Below, one piece after another: positions 57,680 through 64,000 of a DNA stretch of 64,000 nucleotides. Numbering within the stretch: position 1 is the stretch's first letter; the number at the start of each line of letters is the position of its first letter. The stretch is from contig CAYSDM010000020.1 of NCBI GenBank assembly GCA_964429855.1, positions 1-64,000 of the forward strand, given 5' to 3'. The translations under genes and the position numbers were made by a program. This DNA comes from CALLMM01 sp964429855. GTDB lineage: Bacteria > Armatimonadota > Chthonomonadetes > Chthonomonadales > CAJBBX01. Below the pieces are notes generated by a model that was not told the origin of the DNA, did not search any database, and saw nothing but the letters and a program-made list of their open reading frames with translations.

Positions 57680-60433
57680 TTAACGGGTCGTGATTTCGAT
57701 CTTCGGGCTGCCCTCCACGCGCAGGATCAGGCGTCCCGTCTCGGCAAGATACTGATGCGGCGCGGCCAGCGGCGTCTCTCTGCCGTTGATCCGCACGCGC
57801 GGAGCCTGTTTGAAGCCGACAATCAGCAGATAACAGGGGCGATCCAGCCACCCTTGCACCGAGAAGGTCAGGCGACCGGCGGACTCCGAGGTTTCGCGGA
57901 TCGTTCCCGGCGCATGAACCATCAGACCAACCCGGCGAAACGCCATAAAGTCGTACATGTCCGGCTTCCCGTAGAGGCGCGCGGCGTTCGCCTGCACCGT
58001 GCCGGGATTGATGGCGACGGCGTTGCGGGTCTGTGAACGCATACTGAACGAGTCGGGCAGGAGCGCCTGCAGGTCGGGATCAGAGCGGTCGAACGACTGT
58101 TGAATGCCCGACGCGGTGATTCCATCCGCTAGCTGCTTCCAGGGACCGGCGGGGTCGTGGCGGATCAGACGATAGAGCGCGTCTGAATAGACCAGACCGC
58201 ACCACTGCACCGGCAGACCCATCCAGTTCGGAGCCACCCACTGAGTCGCGCCGAAGACCGGAGTGGTTGCGTAGAGACCGACCGGATTCGGGGTCGGATT
58301 GACCAGATAGGTAAATGGCACGCCCGTCCATGCCCAGTATTTCGCCTTCTCCAGAAACGCCCGCTCGCCGGTCATCTCATATCCCAGCGTGTAGGCGCGC
58401 ACCAGATGGGCGCAGGCAAGGATGTCCGGAGTGTGCAGCGGAACCTCCCATGTCTGCGCGCCGCGCGGAACGGTGTTCATAAACCGATCCAGCGCGCGCA
58501 GCACCCGAATGCCTTCCTTCAGCAGTTCCGCGTCGCCGCTCAGGCTCGCCGCCTCCAGGATGCGATCCACCACCTGCGCGGTCAAGCCGTTGGCGTCCGG
58601 CTCAAAATGGGTGCGCCCGTAGTCCAGACCGCCCGGCGACGGACGATAGAGAATACGTCCATCCGGCTCAAACCGCTTCAGAAGCTCGCGCGCGCCGTGG
58701 AGCGCGTTCTGCACGTTTTCCGCCACATGCCCATAGAGCAGCGATTCGACCGGATACTGCACGTGCGACACTCCCGAACCGTTCCAGTTTCCCGGCTCCA
58801 CGTGCGCCAGCGCCTGTTTCGCCTGCTCGCGCAGCCGCTTTGCCTGCGCCGGGTCGCGTGTGTGGATCGCCGACCAGTCCATATAGGTGGCGGCATCCGC
58901 CGCCGGACCGGGCGCAAAGCCGGAGAAGCCGGGCCAGTAGGCGTGCCGGAACAGGTCGCCGCTGCGGATTTTGGAATCGAGCCATCCGCCGCCTGCCCAG
59001 GCTGCGTAGGCCTGAACATCCATGCCGGTTTCGGGAACCGGCGGCAGACCGCGCAGGGCGACATACTGCTGAACCGCCGGAATGATGCTCTGCCCTTTGC
59101 CCCCGATGAGCGTGGCGCGCAGGGTCAGAGGCTTGCCGGAGGCGAGAGTCTCGCCGTCATAGGGAAGCAGGCTGCCCTCCACGCGGTTCGTTCCGTCCGA
59201 ATGGGGGAAGATCACCCCCATCACATGCCCGCCCGATTTGAACAGGCGGTCCGGCGAGTCGAACACCGCGCTGAAGGCGGGAGTCATCTCCCATATCAGC
59301 CCGATATAGCGGTCATTCTGCTGAATCGCCATGAGCGGGAAGGCGATTCGCAGCGTATCGGGAACCTGGCGTTTGGAGCCGGGACCGATGATATCCGCCT
59401 CGCTGCTGCTCGGCTCGTTTTTGTCCAGGTACTCCAGTCCCGCGAAAACCGCCTGATTTTTCGACCCCCCGAACGCGCCCGCGCCGGCCAGCACCAGCAG
59501 CATCGGCAGGTAGATGACTTTCCGGTCCTGATTAACGGTGACCTGCGTCTCGACATCAAATGCGCCGGGAGCGGCGGCGCTCTTGACGCCGGGAGCAGCG
59601 GCGCTCTTGACGCCGGGAGCGGCGGCGCTCTTGAAACGCTGCGCAATCACCCACTCTCCGCCGTCGCGGTCACGGAAGGAGACGCGGACTTCCGCGCCGT
59701 TATCTTGCGTGCGCGTGACCTGCGCTTTCGTGGGTATCTCCATCCAGCGCGGCTCGCCGTTCATCAGGTAGCCAAGCATCGGCTTTGTATGCCCGAATCC
59801 CATGCGCTGGTTATCCACCCATAGCTCAAATCCGCCCAGTTCACCCGCGGAATGCGCCAGACGCAGCGCACCGGAGTTGAGGGTCACCGCGCCTCCTCCG
59901 ATGGTCGGGGCGACCGGTTTCACCCATTCCGGCTCTTTGAGGAGCGAACGCGCCTCGAAGCTGATCGAGGCGATAATGCAGACGCCTTTGGTGCCAGGAG
60001 GGTCGAAGCGCAGCATCTGCCCCGTTCCGAAGGCAGGAACGGGAACCTTCGCCTCATGCCAGACTCCGGCAGGCACGTTGAACCGCACGGAATCGGGTTC
60101 GTTGGTTCCCTTCCTTGCATTGAAGTAGAATATCTGCGCGGCTCCTGCCTGATCGGATTTCAGACGGACGCGCATCCAGAGCATCTGACCGGCGGGAAAG
60201 TCCCGCGCCGGACCGTGAATATAGGGGTCGCCGCCATTGATGGCGATCACCATGCCTTCCGGCGTGTGGCGCAGAGACGCCACGTCATGGGTTGGCTGCC
60301 ACTCCCGCACTGCCGCCTCCTGGCTGAAATCGAAGCGGGGCAGGTTCTGGGCGCATGCGCCCGTCATACTGGTAACCATGAGCATCACTCCCGACAGCCG
60401 CGCCGCATATCGTCGGATCTGCGTGATCAACAT
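57680..60433 (-). CDS. Large exported putative glycosidase (beta-sandwich plus alpha-toroid)
   Basis: 917 residues. Signal peptide 1-29 (SGVMLMVTSMTGACAQ). A carbohydrate-binding-like sandwich lies at about 33-180, and a second beta-rich domain at about 195-470. A helical toroid follows (about 480-790) with WNGSGVSHVQYPVESLLYG and LHTPDILACAHLVRAYTLGYE, then a final small sandwich. This layout is common in polysaccharide lyases and toroid hydrolases, but I do not recognise the family. A 24-bp tandem repeat in the second domain encodes three KSAAAPG units. It is 64 nt upstream of dxr on the same strand. Confidence 0.6.
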   Translation of the reverse strand: MLITQIRRYAARLSGVMLMVTSMTGACAQNLPRFDFSQEAAVREWQPTHDVASLRHTPEGMVIAINGGDPYIHGPARDFPAGQMLWMRVRLKSDQAGAAQIFYFNARKGTNEPDSVRFNVPAGVWHEAKVPVPAFGTGQMLRFDPPGTKGVCIIASISFEARSLLKEPEWVKPVAPTIGGGAVTLNSGALRLAHSAGELGGFELWVDNQRMGFGHTKPMLGYLMNGEPRWMEIPTKAQVTRTQDNGAEVRVSFRDRDGGEWVIAQRFKSAAAPGVKSAAAPGVKSAAAPGAFDVETQVTVNQDRKVIYLPMLLVLAGAGAFGGSKNQAVFAGLEYLDKNEPSSSEADIIGPGSKRQVPDTLRIAFPLMAIQQNDRYIGLIWEMTPAFSAVFDSPDRLFKSGGHVMGVIFPHSDGTNRVEGSLLPYDGETLASGKPLTLRATLIGGKGQSIIPAVQQYVALRGLPPVPETGMDVQAYAAWAGGGWLDSKIRSGDLFRHAYWPGFSGFAPGPAADAATYMDWSAIHTRDPAQAKRLREQAKQALAHVEPGNWNGSGVSHVQYPVESLLYGHVAENVQNALHGARELLKRFEPDGRILYRPSPGGLDYGRTHFEPDANGLTAQVVDRILEAASLSGDAELLKEGIRVLRALDRFMNTVPRGAQTWEVPLHTPDILACAHLVRAYTLGYEMTGERAFLEKAKYWAWTGVPFTYLVNPTPNPVGLYATTPVFGATQWVAPNWMGLPVQWCGLVYSDALYRLIRHDPAGPWKQLADGITASGIQQSFDRSDPDLQALLPDSFSMRSQTRNAVAINPGTVQANAARLYGKPDMYDFMAFRRVGLMVHAPGTIRETSESAGRLTFSVQGWLDRPCYLLIVGFKQAPRVRINGRETPLAAPHQYLAETGRLILRVEGSPKIEITTR
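59563..59634 (-). repeat. Three 24-bp tandem repeats inside the exported glycosidase gene
   Basis: Three copies of a 24-bp unit (59563-59586, 59587-59610, 59611-59634) differ at a single base. They are in frame and encode KSAAAPGV repeats, probably a flexible linker. Copy number could change by slippage. Confidence 0.9.
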
Positions 60434-60578
60434 AGTCTAAACTCCCGGATGTTTTTGTGCAGAGGGAGAGGAGTCTGTCGCCCTCCCCCGGATAAGTACG
60501 TGATGCGTCTCCGCTTCTCCTGTTTGCGTTTCTCCTGCGATGTCTCCCGGGAATCCTCCGCCGATAGAAACGGCGAAA

Positions 60579-60605
60579 AGCCTGCGAAGCCGCGCTCCGC
60601 AGGCT
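60579..60605 (-). terminator. Terminator after the sulfatase-fold gene
   Basis: AGCCTGCG (minus strand 60605-60598) pairs with CGCAGGCT (60586-60579) and is followed by TTTTCG. It lies 22 nt after the gene stop. Confidence 0.7.
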
Positions 60606-60626
60606 GTCTGCACAAGAGCGGACCGG

Positions 60627-61967
60627 TTAGCGGTCCTGCAGTTTTTTCGCGGTGGCGATGGAGCCGATACGCCGATCGAGTCCCATCTCATACTGAAGGA
60701 TCGGATCGGGCTTGCCGGTTTCGCTCAGCCGCTTCTCCACCCAGGCGGTCATACGGTCTTTGAGCGCCTGCACAATCTTCGGCTCCTGATCGGCGAGGTT
60801 GTGATTCTCTTCGGGATCGGCGACCAGGTTATACAGTTCCACCGGAGGCTTGCCGTGAAAGTCCGGCTCCAGCGCGTCAATCAGCTTCCATTCGGGCGTG
60901 CGCCAGCCGCGTTTACGCATCCAGGTGCACTCGGTCAGATAGAACTCGGTGTAGTTGGTAACGCGCTCTCCGGTCAGCATCGGAACCCACGACTTCCCGT
61001 CCATCGCCTCGCGCTCGATCAGGCTGCCGCACCCGACCAGTTCCAGCAGCGACGGGGTGAGGTCCTGATGCTGCGTAAACCCTTTGACTCGCTTGCCCGC
61101 CATGCGACCGTCCGGGAAGCGGATAATCAGCGGGACGTGGAGGGTCGGCTCATAGAGTCCGTGATGGTCGAAATAGCATCCATGATCATAGAGTGTCTCG
61201 CCATGATCGGCGGTATAGACGATCAGGGTGTTTTCGCGCTGTCCGAGTTCGTCCAGCCGGGTCAGGAGCCGCTGAATGCAGGCATCCATATAGGTTACGG
61301 CGCTGTCGTACATCGCGATGGGATGCTCGGCGTCCTCAATACCGGGCGGCATCCAGGAGAGATGGAAGTCGCGGAAGTTGGGGAAATCGCGGATCGGCGA
61401 CATATCCAGACCGGGCTGCGTCGGGTCTTTGGAGTAGAAGAGCGTGTCATAGGGAGGCGGCGGTAGATAGGGCGCGTGCGGGTCCATATGGCGCATGAAG
61501 AGCATCCAGGGCTGGTCATTCCTGACAAGCTCCTCCAGAGCCGGGAGGGTGACATCGTTCAGGTTTTCGGCTTTTCGCGCCGGACGGTCTTCCCAGGCGT
61601 ACCATCCCTCATCGTAGCCGAACGTTCGATCAAATCCCCGGAAGAAGTCGCCTCCGAACCCGACGCGATAGGAGACATAGCCCGCCTCGCGCAGCAGTTC
61701 CGGCAGCAGCTTGATCTGTGGGGCGATCGGTCCCTTCGGGCTGAGCGCGACCATCTCATGCGTCATCACGTCCATGCCGGTGAAGATGGTGGTATAGGCG
61801 GGGGTGGTCGGGATATAGGCGCTGTAGAGATTCTCAAAAAGCACGCCCTCGGAAGCCAGTCGGTCGGCGTAGGGCGTGGTCAGCCGCGAGTAGCCATAGC
61901 ACGACATATGGTCGGCGCGCAGGCTGTCAATCCCGAACAGCAGGATATTCATCGGTCGTGAAGACAT
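60627..61967 (-). CDS. Sulfatase-fold (alkaline phosphatase superfamily) hydrolase with Thr at the catalytic position
   Basis: 446 residues, no signal peptide. The fold is clear: metal Asp14 in LLFGIDSLRADH, and the late metal pair in YTADHGETLYDHG. In true sulfatases the next block is CxPSR followed by a TG, whose Cys or Ser becomes formylglycine. Here the block is IPTTPAYTTIFTG, with Thr54 in the Cys position and Tyr58 in place of Arg. Formylglycine cannot form, so it may use Thr as a phosphatase- or phosphodiesterase-type nucleophile, or act as a transferase. Function is therefore uncertain. It stands alone with its own terminator. Confidence 0.8.
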   Translation of the reverse strand: MSSRPMNILLFGIDSLRADHMSCYGYSRLTTPYADRLASEGVLFENLYSAYIPTTPAYTTIFTGMDVMTHEMVALSPKGPIAPQIKLLPELLREAGYVSYRVGFGGDFFRGFDRTFGYDEGWYAWEDRPARKAENLNDVTLPALEELVRNDQPWMLFMRHMDPHAPYLPPPPYDTLFYSKDPTQPGLDMSPIRDFPNFRDFHLSWMPPGIEDAEHPIAMYDSAVTYMDACIQRLLTRLDELGQRENTLIVYTADHGETLYDHGCYFDHHGLYEPTLHVPLIIRFPDGRMAGKRVKGFTQHQDLTPSLLELVGCGSLIEREAMDGKSWVPMLTGERVTNYTEFYLTECTWMRKRGWRTPEWKLIDALEPDFHGKPPVELYNLVADPEENHNLADQEPKIVQALKDRMTAWVEKRLSETGKPDPILQYEMGLDRRIGSIATAKKLQDR

Positions 61968-62267
61968 CTTTGAGTGCTCCTTGGAGACTATATTCTAGGG
62001 TCGTGAGGCGATCTGGCTGCGATCCCTCTGCAATATACGTCAGTCGCTTGCACCTCTCCTATCCGACTTCTTGCCTGCGCGTGAAATTCCTGCTGCGTCC
62101 GCAGAAAAGGGGCGACATCTCCCCGCTCTCGCACATCAGTTCATTGGCATTACACTAATACAGAAAATATTTCTCTGAAATTTCAAACAACTCGTTACTT
62201 TACGGTTTTTTGGCATATAATATGCAGTGTTTACTATATGATTTTAAAACTTAGAGGAGAAAAACCT
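61968..62267. other. Divergent intergenic region with the PEP-CTERM gene promoter
   Basis: The 300 nt separate the sulfatase-fold gene and the PEP-CTERM gene. The right half is AT-rich and contains the -10 box TATAAT at 62216-62221. I see no gene here. Confidence 0.55.
62195..62221 (+). promoter_or_regulatory. Putative promoter of the PEP-CTERM gene
   Basis: A perfect TATAAT (62216-62221) lies about 47 nt before the start codon. The -35 is weak (TTACTT at 62195-62200, 15 bp away), so an activator may be needed. Confidence 0.5.
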
Positions 62268-63611
62268 ATGATCTTTTTAAACTCTTTCCGCCTCTCACCT
62301 GTCTACACGCGCTCCAGCGGCCTGCAGTGCCGGCGGCATCCCACACAGCGCCGCCTGTCGCCAGGCTGGCGAAAAAGCGGGCGCGTGTCGCTGTTGATCC
62401 TCGCGGCTCTATCACTCTCTCTTCATCTGGCGCAGGCGCAAACGCTCTACCGCTTCCAAACAGTCTACAGCGTCACCGGTACCTACAATCGGCTGCTCTC
62501 TACCGGAATCAACAACGGCGGACATGTGCTGTGGAGCGGTCCGACGCAGGAGGGTCCGCAGATCTATCTCGACAGTCCCTTCCATAACATCTCCGCTCTC
62601 GACCCGCTCGCCGCAACGATCATTGACAACCGGCTCCCCCGTTTTGGCATGCAGACCAAAAACGCGGTCTGGGTCGCCAGCACCGGTCAGATAGATAGGG
62701 ATACCGGGCAGGCGTCGCCAGGCTCCCGCTATCAGGAGGATCGCATCTACCGCTACGCGCCCGGCTCCTCTGCAACCCCGACCATCATCGGCTCCACGAT
62801 CTTCGTGGAGAATGGACGGGCGGTCAGCGCACTCACCAATCCCGATGTGAATGACCGGGGGCAGGCGGTCTTTCGCCGCCTCGACTACCAGACTGGACGC
62901 TGGTCGCTTCTCTACCACAACGGCTCGGGCGACCTGAGCGGAACTCGCGAACTGCTCACTGACTACGCGCTGGTCACCGCGCCCTTTATCAGCAACTCCG
63001 GCAAGGCGGTTTTCACGGCGCGGCAGAGCGCTGCCGACCCGATTCAGATGTACCTGTACGACTCACAGACCGACATGCTGTCGCCACTCTCTACCAGCCT
63101 CAACTGGACAAACGCCTCCATCCGCGACTTTGGCGATGACGATGTCGCCCTCGTCTTTGCCGGAAGCAGCGCGACCGGCTCTTTCTACACCGTGGATACA
63201 CTGGGCAACGCCGCGCTCATTCTGACCGCCGGCACCAGCGGCGTCACCAGCATCGAGCTAGGACAGCGCAACAACCGGGGACAGATCGTCTTTGCCGATC
63301 GCACGGTCTCAGGGACAGGAGGGGGTGCGCCGTCATTTGGTCTCTCCAACCTCGTTCTCTACGACGATGGGCAGCTCATCCGCCTGACGGACAACCCGCT
63401 TGGCGTCAGCATCCGCGCTGCCGCCATCAACGACCGGGGAGACGTCGCCTTCATCACCCAGCAGTACCTGTACGAGAACGGCCTCTACACCGGGCAGCGC
63501 AGGCTGGAGCTGGTGGTCGGCACCGCCGTCCCCGAGCCGGGCAACGCGTTGATGCTGATCGGGCTGACCGTATGCGGCTTTGGCATGGCCCTGCGCCGTG
63601 TAAGACGCTGA
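62268..63611 (+). CDS. PEP-CTERM exported protein with NxxGxVxF repeats
   Basis: 447 residues from the ATG at 62268, with AGAGGAGA 8 nt upstream. A long basic N-terminus leads to a signal helix (about 50-67, SLLILAALSLSLHLAQAQ). The body has at least five repeats of the type INNGGHVLW, VNDRGQAVF, ISNSGKAVF, RNNRGQIVF and INDRGDVAF, a beta-propeller-like pattern. The C-terminus is a PEP-CTERM sorting signal: VPEPG, a membrane helix and RRVRR. It is probably processed by exosortase and exported with exopolysaccharide. No exosortase is in the window. Confidence 0.88.
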   Translation: MIFLNSFRLSPVYTRSSGLQCRRHPTQRRLSPGWRKSGRVSLLILAALSLSLHLAQAQTLYRFQTVYSVTGTYNRLLSTGINNGGHVLWSGPTQEGPQIYLDSPFHNISALDPLAATIIDNRLPRFGMQTKNAVWVASTGQIDRDTGQASPGSRYQEDRIYRYAPGSSATPTIIGSTIFVENGRAVSALTNPDVNDRGQAVFRRLDYQTGRWSLLYHNGSGDLSGTRELLTDYALVTAPFISNSGKAVFTARQSAADPIQMYLYDSQTDMLSPLSTSLNWTNASIRDFGDDDVALVFAGSSATGSFYTVDTLGNAALILTAGTSGVTSIELGQRNNRGQIVFADRTVSGTGGGAPSFGLSNLVLYDDGQLIRLTDNPLGVSIRAAAINDRGDVAFITQQYLYENGLYTGQRRLELVVGTAVPEPGNALMLIGLTVCGFGMALRRVRR

Positions 63612-63629
63612 TCCTCCGCCTCTTCAAAC

Positions 63630-63672
63630 AGCGTCTGGATGGCGTGAGGGGTTAACGCGCCAGCCAGACGCT
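63630..63672 (+). terminator. Hairpin after the PEP-CTERM gene
   Basis: AGCGTCTGG (63630-63638) pairs with CCAGACGCT (63664-63672), with an inner TGGCG/CGCCA stem. The tail CTCTGTGTG is not a clean T run. Confidence 0.45.
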
Positions 63673-63710
63673 CTCTGTGTGAATTCTGTAGACTGAGGAG
63701 TTGGACTTTC

Positions 63711-64000
63711 GTGCGTATTTGTGTACCCTTTTTCCTGATCACTATTCCCACCCTGCTGTTGACTGTCTCCTCTCTCGCATGGACCGACGACCCTCCGATT
63801 GGCGAACAGCCGGTCATCCAGCGCCATCTCGACCACCGGGCCATCCTGGATGGGAGCGTGTCGGTACAGGAGGCTGTGGAGGCGGGAAGGCTCCTGTTTG
63901 CCGCCGACTTCAACCGACTGGATGGCGCAGGACGCCCGCAGACCGACGGAACCGGCGCGCCCCGCCTGCGGCGCGAGGGCGTCGAGGCGTTCAACCGCGT
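63711..64000 (+). CDS. Exported protein, 5' part (runs off the window), possibly a cytochrome-c/di-heme type oxidase
   Basis: GTG at 63711 with TGAGGAG about 10 nt upstream opens a frame that stays open to the end of the window (96 codons). It begins with a signal peptide (VPFFLITIPTLLLTVSSLAW). The mature part has EAGRLLFAADFNRLDGAGRP and a Thr/Gly/Pro stretch, which resembles the N-terminus of c-type di-heme oxidoreductases that carry CxxCH further on. No heme motif is in the visible part, so this is a guess. Confidence 0.6.
   Translation, partial: MRICVPFFLITIPTLLLTVSSLAWTDDPPIGEQPVIQRHLDHRAILDGSVSVQEAVEAGRLLFAADFNRLDGAGRPQTDGTGAPRLRREGVEAFNR

Noticed and set aside
1..64000. tRNA, rRNA, CRISPR arrays, insertion sequences and prophage
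   Set aside because: I saw no cloverleaf-like or rRNA sequence, no regularly spaced repeats, and no transposase, integrase or phage structural genes.

Overview
This window is high-GC DNA from a diderm bacterium. The lineage is probably Armatimonadota or a close relative, but that is an inference. The evidence is Zn-binding (C+) forms of S14, S4, L24 and L36, a PEP-CTERM exported protein, many exported carbohydrate-active enzymes, a DUF6785-type polytopic membrane protein, HEAT-repeat proteins and a RuBisCO-like protein. I found no rRNA, tRNA, CRISPR array or insertion sequence.

Region 1 (1-17650) is the end of the S10 operon plus the spc and alpha operons. The order is rplV', rpsC, rplP, rpmC, rpsQ, rplN, rplX, rplE, an EF-G paralogue, rpsZ, rpsH, rplF, rplR, rpsE, rpmD, rplO, secY, adk, map, infA, rpmJ, rpsM, rpsK, rpsD, rpoA, rplQ, truA, rplM, rpsI, ending in a hairpin terminator. 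Odd points are the EF-G2-type GTPase between rplE and rpsZ, low-complexity extensions on L22, S3, L6, L17 and IF-1, and a good internal promoter before rplR.

Region 2 (17671-30000) is mixed. It holds two aldo/keto reductases, an exported GH99-like protein, farnesyl diphosphate synthase, a PAS histidine kinase with two response regulators (one with a KaiA/RsbU-like helical tail), a glycan-binding membrane protein with an M15 peptidase, a HEAT-repeat gene with a probable frameshift, and a protein with three tandem excisionase-type helix-turn-helix domains. Region 3 (30100-36500) is gltBD, whose large-subunit gene changes codon usage sharply inside the reading frame.

Region 4 (36445-41250) has relics of HEAT-repeat genes and then a tight operon: a membrane-anchored von Willebrand A protein, a coiled-coil polytopic membrane protein, a DUF2135-type (YfaP-like) membrane protein and a BamE-like protein. 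This looks like an undescribed envelope system. Region 5 (41413-47730) has a mannonate-dehydratase-family protein with a large membrane protein, a phytanoyl-CoA-dioxygenase-family protein, a putative (alpha/alpha)6 glycosidase and a lipoprotein MsrB.

Region 6 (47864-52358) is the most interesting cluster. A RuBisCO-like protein, a DUF5060/DUF4038-type glycoside hydrolase, a DUF1537-family kinase and a 128-residue unknown sit in one tight operon. The kinase and RuBisCO-like pair matches the terminal steps of apiose (3-oxo-isoapionate) catabolism, and the hydrolase could release the sugar. Region 7 (52389-64000) has two exported STN-domain proteins and a small secreted protein, rseP, dxr, a large exported putative glycosidase, a sulfatase-fold protein without the usual Cys/Ser, a PEP-CTERM repeat protein and the start of a further exported protein.
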